From assembly GCA_026120035.1 (NCBI GenBank), contig JALRME010000003.1, positions 1,178,001 to 1,242,000 of the forward strand: a stretch of DNA of 64,000 bases. The letters are read 5' to 3'. A program made the position numbers and the translations under genes. This DNA is from Coleophoma eucalyptorum. Its lineage: Eukaryota; Ascomycota; Leotiomycetes; Helotiales; Dermateaceae. The notes under the pieces were generated by a model. That model saw only the letters and a list, made by a program, of their open reading frames with translations. It ran no database searches and was not told where the DNA came from. Below, piece by piece: positions 37,320-47,434 of this stretch; within the stretch, counting starts at the first letter, position 1; each line of letters starts with the position of its first letter.

Positions 37320-38059
37320 TGTCACTGTAGGTGGATTGATGGTTGTTGAATATGCTTGTATCTGGATATGTTGGTGTTTGGAAGTGAATGTACTTTGAAG
37401 TGATGGTGATTGGACATACGAAGGGTGGTTAACATCTAACAGTTGCTCGTTCTATCCTGGGTAGTGCACCGCTAAGCGCACATTGTCGTTCCTGTGCACC
37501 AGCCGAACGGGGCGCCCATAGATCGGGCTAATTGAATTCACTCTTAGACGAGCAAAAGTGCAGCGAGCTATTATACCTTACAATATGACTAGAAAGCACA
37601 AGTACTAATTAAAACGATGAGAGCAGAACTGCTGTCTCACCTTACCCTAGGTTGCTTTACAGCTATCATCGAAGATAGAGTTTTAAGTTTAGAACTAAGA
37701 CTCTGGTAGTGGTACACTGCTGTCTAACCTTACCTTTAAGTCGCCGTACAGCTAAATCATAGGTAGAGTTTAATTTTAGAACTAAGATTCTGATAGTCGA
37801 TACTGCTATGGCATCGCTTACGATGTCTGCGGCTTCCTGCGGCACCCATGGGTGTCACAAGTCATGGACTAATCAAAGTATATGAAGAGTAATCACATAA
37901 AAAGCCCTTAGGTTTATACAATAATTTCATATCATCAGAATGGCTTATTCCATTCCATTAATCAAGACTGATAAGGCCTTAACTTTCTGGCGTGGTCTGG
38001 GGTACTAGTTGAGCACGCTGAAAATCTGGCGATTAGACTGTGGAAAGTATCGCAGACCC
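37320..38059. other. AT-rich intergenic region carrying a tandem duplication
   Basis: No coding capacity seen. It holds a GC-richer patch near 37460-37520 with GTGCACC repeated, and the two-unit tandem repeat listed separately. Confidence 0.5.
37631..37804. repeat. Two-copy tandem repeat, units of about 88 and 86 bp
   Basis: Unit 1 (37631-37718) and unit 2 (37719-37804) share the same order of elements: GCTGTCT..ACCTTACC, then TACAGCTA..ATC, then GGTAGAG or GATAGAG, then TTTAGAACTAAGA and CTGGTAGT or CTGATAGT, ending TACT. The copies differ by many single-base changes, so the duplication is not recent. Confidence 0.75.
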
Positions 38060-38960
38060 CGGAATCTCACATCTCCCACACCCAAATGGACCTGAAAAAA
38101 TCAGACGTTATCGCCTTCCATTTTCATTCATCTGTTAATAAACCGTGAACGATAGAAGCTCATCAAATATCCGGGTTTTCCTCACATGAACACTCACGGC
38201 GATGCTCGCTTAGCCACACGCTCAGCATAACTCCCACATTCGACGTCCTTTCCAAGTGTCTCGAAGTCTCCAACACCCATTGTAACGTTGGGCCTCAAAG
38301 ATGGCAGGAAACCCCAGAATATTATTTTAATAATGGCCAGGAAGAATACCGATCTTTGTGAAAACAGATGAGAGGTGAATCGTTGTCGAGGAAGCTCTTC
38401 TAGTGAAAGAGGGACTCACTATAAGCTGCGGTATCTTCACCGGTTATGACAAAAGCGAAGGATTCTTCCAATAAATCATACCAGGGTACGTATCATATAA
38501 CGCGGAATTTTGAGAAAACTAGTTTCCTTGGCTAACAGCAGCCTCCAAGGCGTAATATTTGACCTTGTACGCTCTGTTTAAAGTCTCTTGAGCGTTTCCA
38601 AGACGCTCCACCTCAGCATACTGTTCAGTTTGCACCACTGTCTGAAGGGCAGCGAAACTATAGTATCCATCGATCGAATTAAGGTCCTTCTGTAGCTTTA
38701 GTTCTTTAGGATCTTCCCCATATCATTCACGTCATTGCCTTTTTATGCAGCTTGAAAATGCTGAGCGACCATTTTCGTTTGGTACCAATTTGTGTTGAGA
38801 AATCTCAGAATCTGACTGGGGGCACATATATGTCATTCCCATCTTCCCCAAACAATTAGAAATCTGTTAGTATTTAAAAGGACATCCAATACTCCCATTT
38901 TGAAGCAGCAATATATGGTACCGGATGTATCGGCGAAATTATGATGCGAAAAATCTAGGA
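38060..38960 (-). pseudogene. Degenerate coding region, possible cytochrome P450 remnant
   Basis: Several protein-like segments follow one another on the minus strand in different frames. About 38960-38740 contains FLNTNWYQTKMVAQHFQAA, broken by stops. About 38719-38522 is a 64-codon run containing GYYSFAALQTVVQTEQYAEV. About 38485-38401 reads LLEESFAFVITGEDTAAYS, resembling a P450 I-helix (AGxDTT). About 38410-38198 is a 68-codon run with LAIIKIIFWGFLPSLRPNV, aligning loosely with the K-helix but without ExxR, ending at a GTGAGT donor. After a TTTTTTCAG acceptor at 38092-38100 comes GPFGCGRCEIPGSAIL, close to the heme loop FGxGxRxCxG. Order and spacing suit a P450, but frames do not connect and the key residues are damaged. 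Confidence 0.28.
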
Positions 38961-39908
38961 GTGAAGGGGTGGTGTCGCCTGTCGCTTCAGCAGCCAGTCC
39001 AGGCAAGGGACTCTGTCAATTATTAGTCAGCCTTATCTCTTATATTATCCAGTACAGTCAACTGACGGCTGTAGCTAGAAAAGTCAACTACTTTTCACCA
39101 GTCAAATCACACCCCTAACTACAGTATGAGACTCGCTACCGATAAAATGGGCATGATACAGTAATGAGGTAGCCAGTTAAACGTAACAGTGGAGCTCGGT
39201 ATCCCCATTACATAAATCTGTCTTCTGTCCTACTATCAAAACCCTGCGATTAATTATTGACAGACTATCGATAAGCACAAATCTTTCTGGCAAGGCAAGT
39301 ATACCAGAAGAGTATATATCCTTATGATGTTACCTATATTGCAGCTGCCAGGCCTTCACAAAGTCCAAGTAGGCCTCGCTTAGCATGATCATAGAATAAA
39401 GGCGCTACCAACGCCGGCCTTATCATTTTAGACACCTTCAGTAGTGTTAACGTGGACGACAGTCTCAGAATCATGCTCATCCTCATGCTCTCCAAATTGC
39501 ACTTGGGAGCCTGGTAATAATGGGAGCGCAATTCAATGGGGCGACGAGTACTCATGGGCTGCAGATGCAGACATGCGGGGATCTGCTATGGAAGCCGTTG
39601 ATATGACCTCATACCCCGAAAATCAGGGATAGTAAGCGAGTTGAAACAGGAAAGTATCTCGATTCCCATTTCCCCCCTCCCTTAAATGTTCTCGATCACC
39701 GTCGTCATTTACCTGTTCCTTTCTCTAGGTGACTGCTGGTGATTTTGTGAATCCTGTCCAATTTATCCTCTTTCACAATCTGTCCCCTCATCACTACCAG
39801 CATATACTCATTAGCAGAAGGTATGTAATTGTATCCGGCGTCACTTATTCGGAGGTCGCTAACCTTCGGAAGCTGTAGTAAATACGCAAATCAAGTCGAA
39901 TCAGCACT
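38961..39908. other. Intergenic region
   Basis: AT-rich to about 39,400, then more balanced. An open frame at 39444-39632 (with GDEYSWAADADMRGSAMEA) has protein-like acidic composition but no recognised family. The remainder, with CT-rich stretches near 39,660-39,780, probably includes the promoter and leader of the small gene at 39909. Confidence 0.45.
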
Positions 39909-40290
39909 ATGTCAGCCCAGCACGGAGAGCAGCTTGCGCAGCAAGTCACCCCACAAGTCCAAACTCCACCGCCTCGTGAAGCTGGAAGTCCATGGCGGAC
40001 ACGACAAAACTCCGGTCAACAAGGCATGTATCCACTTCAGAGAGGAACAGAGGGACTTCCTCCCCGAGCGGAGGGTTACAGAGAGGCGCCCATCAGAGAA
40101 TCGAGAATTAAGGATAGACCATATTCACCCATGAACGATAACTTGGCTATCAAAATTGAGTTAGACTTGGAAGTCGAGGTAAGTTTATCTAGTCTTGGTA
40201 AATGGCTTTCTTTTATTTAGCATACTAACTGTGCACTAGGTTGATCTGTACGCCCGAGTCAAGGGAGATGTCACGATTGGTTTACTGTGA
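39909..40290 (+). CDS. Small fungal protein of unknown function with conserved-looking C-terminus
   Basis: 106 residues in two exons (39909-40178, 40240-40290). The 61-nt intron has donor GTAAGT, branch ACTAAC and acceptor TAG, all excellent, and the second exon codes only 16 residues (VDLYARVKGDVTIGLL, then TGA). The first 70 residues are Gln/Pro/Arg-rich and likely disordered. The C-terminal third, beginning NDNLAIKIELDLEVEV, forms an alternating pattern expected of beta strands. Small Pezizomycotina proteins ending in such a strand-rich block occur in many species and, as far as I know, lack an assigned function. No signal peptide. Further upstream exons cannot be excluded. Confidence 0.7.
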
Positions 40291-41355
40291 TCTGGGATTA
40301 TACTATTCAAGCTCTGGAGTTTGCAGGAGGGAGTATGCATGAATTTGGTTGGGCGTGTTCTGGATATTACGATCATTGGGAGCTATTGGATTATTGGTTT
40401 TGGGGTGCATGTGCAACTATGTAAGATCTTTCAAGAAAGAGCCACCTTTCAACTCGTCGGTGGTAGACACACCATGATTATCACGAATGATGATGCCGTT
40501 ACACATTATAATTATTTTCTCTACTACCATATTTTAAAATACTTGGTCCCCATGAACCCATTTGAGTAAAGCAGAGAACGTTCTCGCCTCACTATTCACT
40601 ATTATTGTCACGGCTTCAGCGTACTGTGCACCAGTGAGCTCTTTATTTGCATCTTATCGTACCAAGTTCTTTAACGGTGAAAGGATAATGGAGAGCACGG
40701 CGATTGCTGCTGGGGAAGCGACGATCACAATGCTTGTACAACCAATTGAGCCTATGTACAAAACATAATAAATGTTGGAACCCTGCCTTTCACCAAATCC
40801 TTGCTGCTTAATGGATACATTGGCCTCTAAACATAACAGTAACAACAATTTGTTGTATACCATCCTATCCCGCAAAGGTACTGCGGAGCATTTGCAAGAC
40901 TTGGCTCGACACACTGATGCCCGTCGCACAGGCAACTTTGGCACTTTGCTCAAGCCATGCGCGAGTTAGGATCCATCAGATTGAGGCGTCAGGTGATAAA
41001 CCTTTTCAAGTATGAAGCCCTTTAAACAGTTCGGGAAATGGGCCTGTGTGATTCGGATGTAAAGTCTATTGGGGGGTCATTAGAAGGGCCTCGAAGCGGA
41101 CGAGCAGTGAGGAATTTGAATTTGCGTCCGGTTAGAGCCTTGCTTCAAATCCAGATAAATATACAGTATCATCGCTGAAACACTTGTGCTGTTCGCCGGA
41201 CCATTATTGTTGAGCTTGATCGAACGATTTTATACACGTCCATAAAAGTACATCTCTTGTAAACTCCTTGTCCCATGCAAATCCTCCATTGTGTGTTGAT
41301 TGTACAGATATTGCGTTCAGTAATTGAACACCGGTGCCTCTTATAGTCCCGACGC
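40291..41355. other. Intergenic region
   Basis: No supported gene. Hydrophobic open frames on both strands around 40,560-40,950 overlap each other; the plus-strand one starts on TTG rather than ATG. The region contains the 3' ends of the flanking convergent genes. Confidence 0.5.
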
Positions 41356-41998
41356 TCATTTTGGCCACTTCTTCCACCCACGACCATGACCTCTCTGCCC
41401 AGGGGTATTAGTATTTGCAGGAAACAATATGGTTTATAACATACCTCCTTCCACGTCTGGATCATTTGTGGCATATTTAGCATGGCTTGTCTGCGCTTCT
41501 CCAACCTGTTGCACGCATCATCAGTATTCCTTCCTCCATGTATTTCAGAATCCGGTTCACTGCGTACCTCGCCTTCATTGTTCGCTCTGACTCCTTTCCC
41601 TTGACCTTTTGTCCCACACCTGTGCCCTTGACCCGCAAGCCATTCTCAGCTCTCCTCCTAAGTCTCTCCTCAGTACCCTTGACCGTAAACGGAAGCAATT
41701 CCTCCACGCCATGCTCTCTGGCAAGCTTCACAAGTTCTGCTTGCCTTCTCAATGAAAAGGTAGGATCATGCCATCGGCCCGTCACTGGGTGCTTCTGGGC
41801 CTGGAAAGGATTCGTGAAGCTGTACGCATCGGGGTGAATGCCACTCGTCGCGGATGAGGTGGTTGCTGCCGTAGGAGCTGGGTCGGTGGTTGTGGTGGTC
41901 TGAGGAGAGAGGATCGCAGCAGGGGGGTAACGGGCAAAGAATCGTTGTAACCGTGGTGGCAATGCTGTTGCCAGCTTGATATATTGTTTGGAGCTCAT
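41356..41998 (-). CDS. mrpl25: Mitochondrial large-subunit ribosomal protein mL25 (Mrpl25 family)
   Basis: Structural protein of the fungal mitochondrial 54S subunit, 176 residues in three exons (41998-41568, 41505-41445, 41394-41356). The first intron (62 nt, donor GTACGC, branch ACTGATG, acceptor CAG) joins MKAR to LEKRRQAMLNMPQMIQTWKE; reading through it gives a spurious tail. The second (50 nt, donor GTATGT, acceptor CAG) leads to the basic tail RGHGRGWKKWPK. The basic N-terminus and PPRLQRFFARYPP are typical of this family. The start MSSKQYIKLA at 41998 is chosen over an upstream in-frame Met. It is divergent from prp28, with 285 bp between start codons. Confidence 0.9.
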
Positions 41999-42283
41999 CT
42001 TGATCCTCAACGTGGCACGTAGATGATACAATGCCTCAAGATTGAGATGAGGTCGACGTCGTCGACTTTTCTGCGGCCGCTCTCTGATTGGGCCTCGCGT
42101 AAAGTTTTTGACGGGGTCGACCGTTCAGCCTTGCGCCTGAACTGGATTACCAGAAGCATCATCAACTTACAACCCAGCATCTACTTTGCGCACACAACTT
42201 CTACTACAAGTTCTAGGAGCATTTCTCGCGTGACCTCGAAACAGCATCGCACCATACTTTCCCGAGGGCTGCATTAGCCTGTG
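41999..42283. promoter_or_regulatory. Shared divergent promoter of mrpl25 and prp28
   Basis: The 285 bp between two divergent ATGs must contain both promoters. A CCAAT box (read as ATTGG) is at 42087-42091 and a nearly palindromic GTCGAC-rich block lies at 42051-42066. Transcription start sites are not determined. Confidence 0.6.
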
Positions 42284-44823
42284 ATGGCGAGCTTCACGAA
42301 CGGCCATACAAATGGCGACGACATACCTCCAGCTCCAGTAGGCACGAATGAGCATACCTCATTACCTCCTCCCCCTCCTCCAGACAGCCTCGCTCCGCCG
42401 CCTCCTCCAGATTCAGAGAGACCACCTCCTCCGCCAGATACATTTGCGCCGCCTCCCCCGAGCGATTTACCACCACCGCCGCCGCCTTCAAAGTTCGCTC
42501 CACGACCTGCGCCACAGTCTAATGGGCGCGGGCCTTTGAGTATTGAGGAGATTCTCAAGAAGAAGAAGGAGGCAGATGATGCTAAGGCCAAGGTATGTTC
42601 GTAAAATATTCTTGCGTTCGATGATAGCAATGTTCACATTGAATGTCTAGTCCCTTCTGAGACCAATACTGACTGTCTAAACTATAGCCGAAGTTCCTAT
42701 CGAAGGCCGCCAGAGAGAAACTAGCTCTAGAAAAGAGAGCGAAGGAAGTCGAGGAGCAAAAGCGGAAGCTGGAATCTGAAAGGAGTGAAATTTTAGGTGA
42801 TTTGGGATACGGCGCTCCACAGAATGGCAGAGGACAGCAATCGTCACCTCAGCAGAATGGTCGAGGATCCTCATCATTAGTGCCCACTGGTCCTCGATCG
42901 ATGAGAAATGGTGATGCATCTTCCGGACCGGTAGCGGGGCGCAATGGCCAAAAGAACCGAGGGGGCGAGACTGCTGCTGCTTCAAAACAACCTGCACCCA
43001 GTGGAAAGGGCTTTCTAGCTGGGGAGAAGCGTCCCACAAATGGAGATGATACGGAATCAGCGTTGATCAGGACACGTTACATGGGAGCAGAGACGAATCA
43101 GTCAACATTTTCAGCGAACAAGAAGCGGAGACGTACAGCAGAGAAGAAGTTTAACTTCGACTGGAATGCCGAGGAGGATACCAGTCCAGATTATAACCCA
43201 TTATATACAGCACGTGCCGAGGTCAACTTCTATGGTAGAGGTCGCTTGGGAGGGTTTGCCGAAGACGAGGCTGGCGCTTTGAAATATGCGAAAGCCTTGG
43301 AAGCGCGAGATTCAGAAGCCGGAGGGGCTCGAGCAAGAGAAATGCTAGAGATGGAACGACGAAGAAGAGAAGATGCTGGAGGCAGAAATTCCCTGGATAA
43401 GCACTGGAGCGAGAAGAAACTGGAGCATATGCGAGAGCGAGACTGGCGCATTTTCAAGGAAGATTTCAATATCAGCACAAAGGGAGGTGGAATACCAAAT
43501 CCTATGCGAAATTGGCAAGAATCTGGGTTGCCGAAACGATTGCTGGATGTTGTTGCTCAGGTTGGGTACGATGAGCCCTCAGCAGTTCAACGTGCAGCTA
43601 TACCGATTGCATTACAGGCCCGAGATTTGATCGGTGTGGCTGTCACTGGTTCAGGTAAAACTGCAGCTTTCTTGTTGCCACTACTGGTTTATATTTCGGA
43701 ACTTCCTCCTCTGAATGAATACACCAAAAACGACGGTCCATATGCTATCATTCTTGCACCAACGCGTGAATTGGCTCAACAAATCGAGGTTGAAGCCAAA
43801 AAATTTGCAACGCCACTCAATTTTACTTGTGTTAGTATCGTTGGTGGTCATTCACTGGAAGAACAGGCTTACAATTTACGCAATGGTGCTGAGATTGTCA
43901 TCGCCACTCCCGGTCGTCTTGTTGATTGTATTGAGCGACGAGTCTTAGTGTTGGGTCAATGTTGTTACATCATCATGGATGAAGCCGATCGTATGATCGA
44001 TCTTGGTTTCGAAGAGTCTGTGAACAAGATCCTCGATGCACTGCCAGTAGGCAATGAGAAGCCTGATGATGAAACTGCTGAGGATGCACAGGCTATGAGC
44101 AGACATCTTGGCGGTAAAGATCGGTACAGACAGACGATGATGTACACAGCTACTATGCCTCCTGCGGTTGAGAAGATTGCCAAAAAGTACTTAAGGCGAC
44201 CAGCAATCGTCACCATTGGAAATATTGGCGAGGCTGTAGAAACGGTTGAGCAGCGGGTAGAATTTGTGTCTGGCGAGGACAAGAGAAAGAAGCGACTCAA
44301 CGAGATCCTCGCTTCCGGACAGTTTCAACCTCCTATCATCGTTTTTGTTAACATCAAGCGAAACTGTGATGCTGTTGCGCGAGATATTAAGCACATGGGA
44401 TTCTCATCCGTCACTCTCCACGGTAGCAAAACCCAAGAGCAGCGAGAGGCAGCTCTTGCATCCGTCCGCTCCGGCGCCACCAACGTGCTTGTGGCAACTG
44501 ATCTGGCAGGAAGAGGTATTGATGTGCCAGATGTCAGTCTGGTTGTCAATTTCAACATGGCCACTAGTATTGAGAGTTATACCCATCGTATCGGTCGTAC
44601 GGGTCGTGCAGGCAAGAGTGGTGTGGCTATTACATTCTTGGGCAATGAGGATGCAGATACGATGTATGATCTGAAGACTATGCTCTCTAAGTCATCTATC
44701 TCCAAGGTCCCTGAAGAGCTGAGGAGGCATGAAGCCGCACAACAGAAATCTGTTAGAGGTGGTGGAGGGCAGAAGAAGATTGAGGAGAGTAGTGGATTTG
44801 GAGGCAAAGGTGGTGGATGGTAG
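42284..44823 (+). CDS. prp28: Pre-mRNA splicing ATP-dependent RNA helicase Prp28
   Basis: DEAD-box ATPase of the U5 snRNP/tri-snRNP that displaces U1 from the 5' splice site. About 814 residues in two exons (42284-42592, 42688-44823). The N-terminal 75 residues are dominated by proline runs, then a charged region (LSIEEILKKKKEADDAKAKP) and disordered Gly/Gln-rich sequence. RecA1 motifs: AVTGSGKT at 421-428, PTRELAQQ, TPGRLVD, DEAD at 534-537, and TATMPP in place of SAT. RecA2: ARGIDVP and HRIGRTGR at 736-743. NIGEAVETVEQRVEFVSGED is a characteristic Prp28 stretch. The tail is Gly/Lys-rich. The ATG at 42284 follows a GTG, which explains an apparent extra Met. Confidence 0.95.
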
Positions 44824-45152
44824 GTAAATCAAGTAGTTATTTTACAGACCAATTTCTACTTTTAATGAGAGAGATAGAAACTGAGTGTTACTTATACCCA
44901 ATTCTTACGGTCATTACCACGACGTGCATTGATTTGAATTACATTCCACTTTTGCTGTAAAGACAACCCTTATAGATTGCGCCGCCCATTTCAACTTTTA
45001 GACCTAATTTGAGGTCCAGTCCTCAAGGTTTAGTTACCAAAAATCAAAATTTCCCCTCCCAGTGATTGAGAATGGCAAAGGCAACTCCCTTTGAAACAAC
45101 ACATGCACTCGAGTTTTCTAATACCCAGTAACCAAATACAGTCGAATCCGAT
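44824..45152. other. Convergent 3' spacer
   Basis: 329 bp between two convergent genes, holding both 3' UTRs. No further feature seen. Confidence 0.6.
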
Positions 45153-46884
45153 CTAAACCCCCTTCTCAATCTGGACATGCTCACCATGAAAATCAGTCTC
45201 CTTCTCAATTCCCTCAGAATTCGGATGTCGCTTGTGGTAGCCGGCAACGACAGTCCTACCACCTTTAGCCCCAAAGACACCTCCACTCCAGCCACCAGCC
45301 TCAAAGAGATGGTCTATATCCTCCAAGTCCAACTGGTTCGTCTCGGGGAAGAAGCAGTAGACAATTGGACACCAAAGAGCGCAGAAGACGGCGAAGATGA
45401 TGAAGGTCCTCCATCCGATACTGTCGATGGCGATGGGGGTGATTTGAACGACAGTGAAGACACACATCCAGTTTATAAAAGCGCCAAGGGCTTGGCCGCG
45501 CGAGCGGATGCGTGTGGTTGTTACTTCGGACGGGTAGAACCAAGGGATAGGAAGCCAACCGATGCCGAGGAAGATCTGGAAAATGAAGACAAATGCCGTT
45601 GCTGCATAGGCGGTAGGTCTGCTGCCGATGGACAGGAGGATCGCGGCCATCGCGAAGCACAGGCAAAGTCCTGCTGCACTGAACATGAGCAGATTTCGTC
45701 GCCCATAACGCTCCACTGTCCAGAGCGGGATGAAGGATGCCGCGAGGTAGGTAAGTGATGTGCAACCACCGAGGATCAGTGACAATACTCTCGATAGCCC
45801 CATCGCGTTGGCATAGACAGTTGGGGCGTAGTAATTGATCATGTTGCTGCCAGTGAACTGTTGCATAAGGTTTATAGCACAGCATAAACACATTCTCCTG
45901 AAATTACCAATCTTGCCTCCGCGAAGGAGTTCGCTGTAGCGGAACGGACCACCAGCACTCTCGAGTTCGAGGGAAGTCTCGATCTGCTTCCGCTGAAACA
46001 CGACCTCTTCCGAATCAATGGTGGCATCTCCTCCAATAAGTCTTGCAATTATCTCTGCGGCCTCGGTATTGCGACCCTTTTCGATGAGGTAGCGTGGTGT
46101 TTCCGGTAATGGAAGCGTTTGAAGGACGAGACAGATGGCAAAGAAGGCTTGGAAAGAGATGGGAAGGCGCCACTGTACTGGCCCGGCGACGAAGGAAAGA
46201 CCGAAGTCTAGCCAGTAAGCTATGCAGAGACCTACAATGGTGATAGTGCCTTGCATACTAAGCAGTATACCTCTGTTGCCGGGTTTACAGAGCTCCGACT
46301 GGTACGTTGGAATCGTCGAGCTATTGAAGCTACATGTATCTATGCGTTAGTCTCAACTAGAAAAAGGTCCGTAGCAATTGCGCTTGGAGTCTGCTTACCC
46401 ATTGCCTACGCCCGTCACAATACGTCCAACGAGCAGCTGGGAAAGTGTAGTCGAGGATCCAAGGAGGATAGTCCCAATAATCATTGTAGTTCCACCTAAA
46501 GCACGATCAATGACCTGAAATAACGGGTTTCAATGGACATAATATACCAGCAAGAATCATATTCCGCCTTCCAAAGCGCTCTCCAAAGAAGAAAGTGAAT
46601 AGACAACCAACAGCACAACCGATATCATAAAGAGATACGATAATCCCTTGAAGACGAGCACCCGGGTTATTAAAATCGTTGCCAAATTGATTATCAGCTC
46701 CGATCAACCCGCTCATAACACCTTGATCGTAGCCTAGAAGCAGGAAACCTTGACAACTCGCAGCTAAATTGGCACATGAATGCTTAGTTGAAGTGTATTT
46801 ATATTTTCTACCGTACAACTGACCTGTAATAGCCCAATTGAGGGCTCTGCCTCTCATTGGTGTCCCTTTCCCGAAGATGCCCAT
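45153..46884 (-). CDS. MFS sugar transporter (sugar porter family)
   Basis: Hexose or related sugar uptake transporter, 513 residues, 12 TM, in four exons: 46884-46824, 46763-46548, 46495-46399, 46320-45153. Phases agree throughout. Sugar porter signatures: LLLGYDQGVMSGLIG in TM1, FGERFGRRNMIL (motif A), PETPRYLIEKGR, ERYGRRNLLMFSA, PWFYPSEVTTTRIRSRGQ and PETNQLDLEDIDHLF. The first exon is only 20 codons, and the short internal introns (51-79 nt) interrupt the first three helices, so an unspliced reading recovers only fragments. Substrate cannot be assigned; GLCIAYWLDFGLS occurs in many fungal STL/quinate-like clades. Convergent with prp28. Confidence 0.93.
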
Positions 46885-47434
46885 AGTGACTCAGTGACTG
46901 CTTCTCAATAAGAATATCTGTGCTAGATTGCAAGATGTGAAATTGTTGCGGCAAGTATGAGAGAATAAAGAGAGCTGAGAATGAGGAGCTGAGGATGAGG
47001 GCTGAAGCATTTTGGCCCACGGCAGACAATGGTACCATGCAACAGTGTCATTTCGTTACGCTTAACACAAAGTAACTCGCAGTTCCGGTCCAAAGTCTGG
47101 CGATTACTTATATATCATACCTCAGCCTCTTAACAAAGTTCGTAAATGACTTGGAGATACATTGGTTCTCCCCACACTCCCCGGCCCCCTTACTCTAGGA
47201 GGAATAACCGAGCCAGAAACTTAGTGGCGACAGAGTACAAGCTGGAAAAGATCAGCAGCATACGACATTATGCATCTTCCCCCCCGAAGTCTTCGGGTAG
47301 ATGTACACCGAAGAGAACATCTGCCGGTAACTTGTTAGTGACTGACACATTTCGGCAGTTTCTAAGTTATGACAAGTGGTATGTTTCAAAGTATTAGATT
47401 AATTTTCTAAATGCTCTCTTGAGCTATATCTTAC
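46885..47434. other. Intergenic region
   Basis: About 550 bp with the transporter promoter and the palF 3' UTR. No gene detected. Confidence 0.6.

Noticed and set aside
40562..40953. Hydrophobic open frames on both strands
   Set aside because: Opposite-strand shadows of each other; the plus-strand one starts on TTG and neither has splice or family support.
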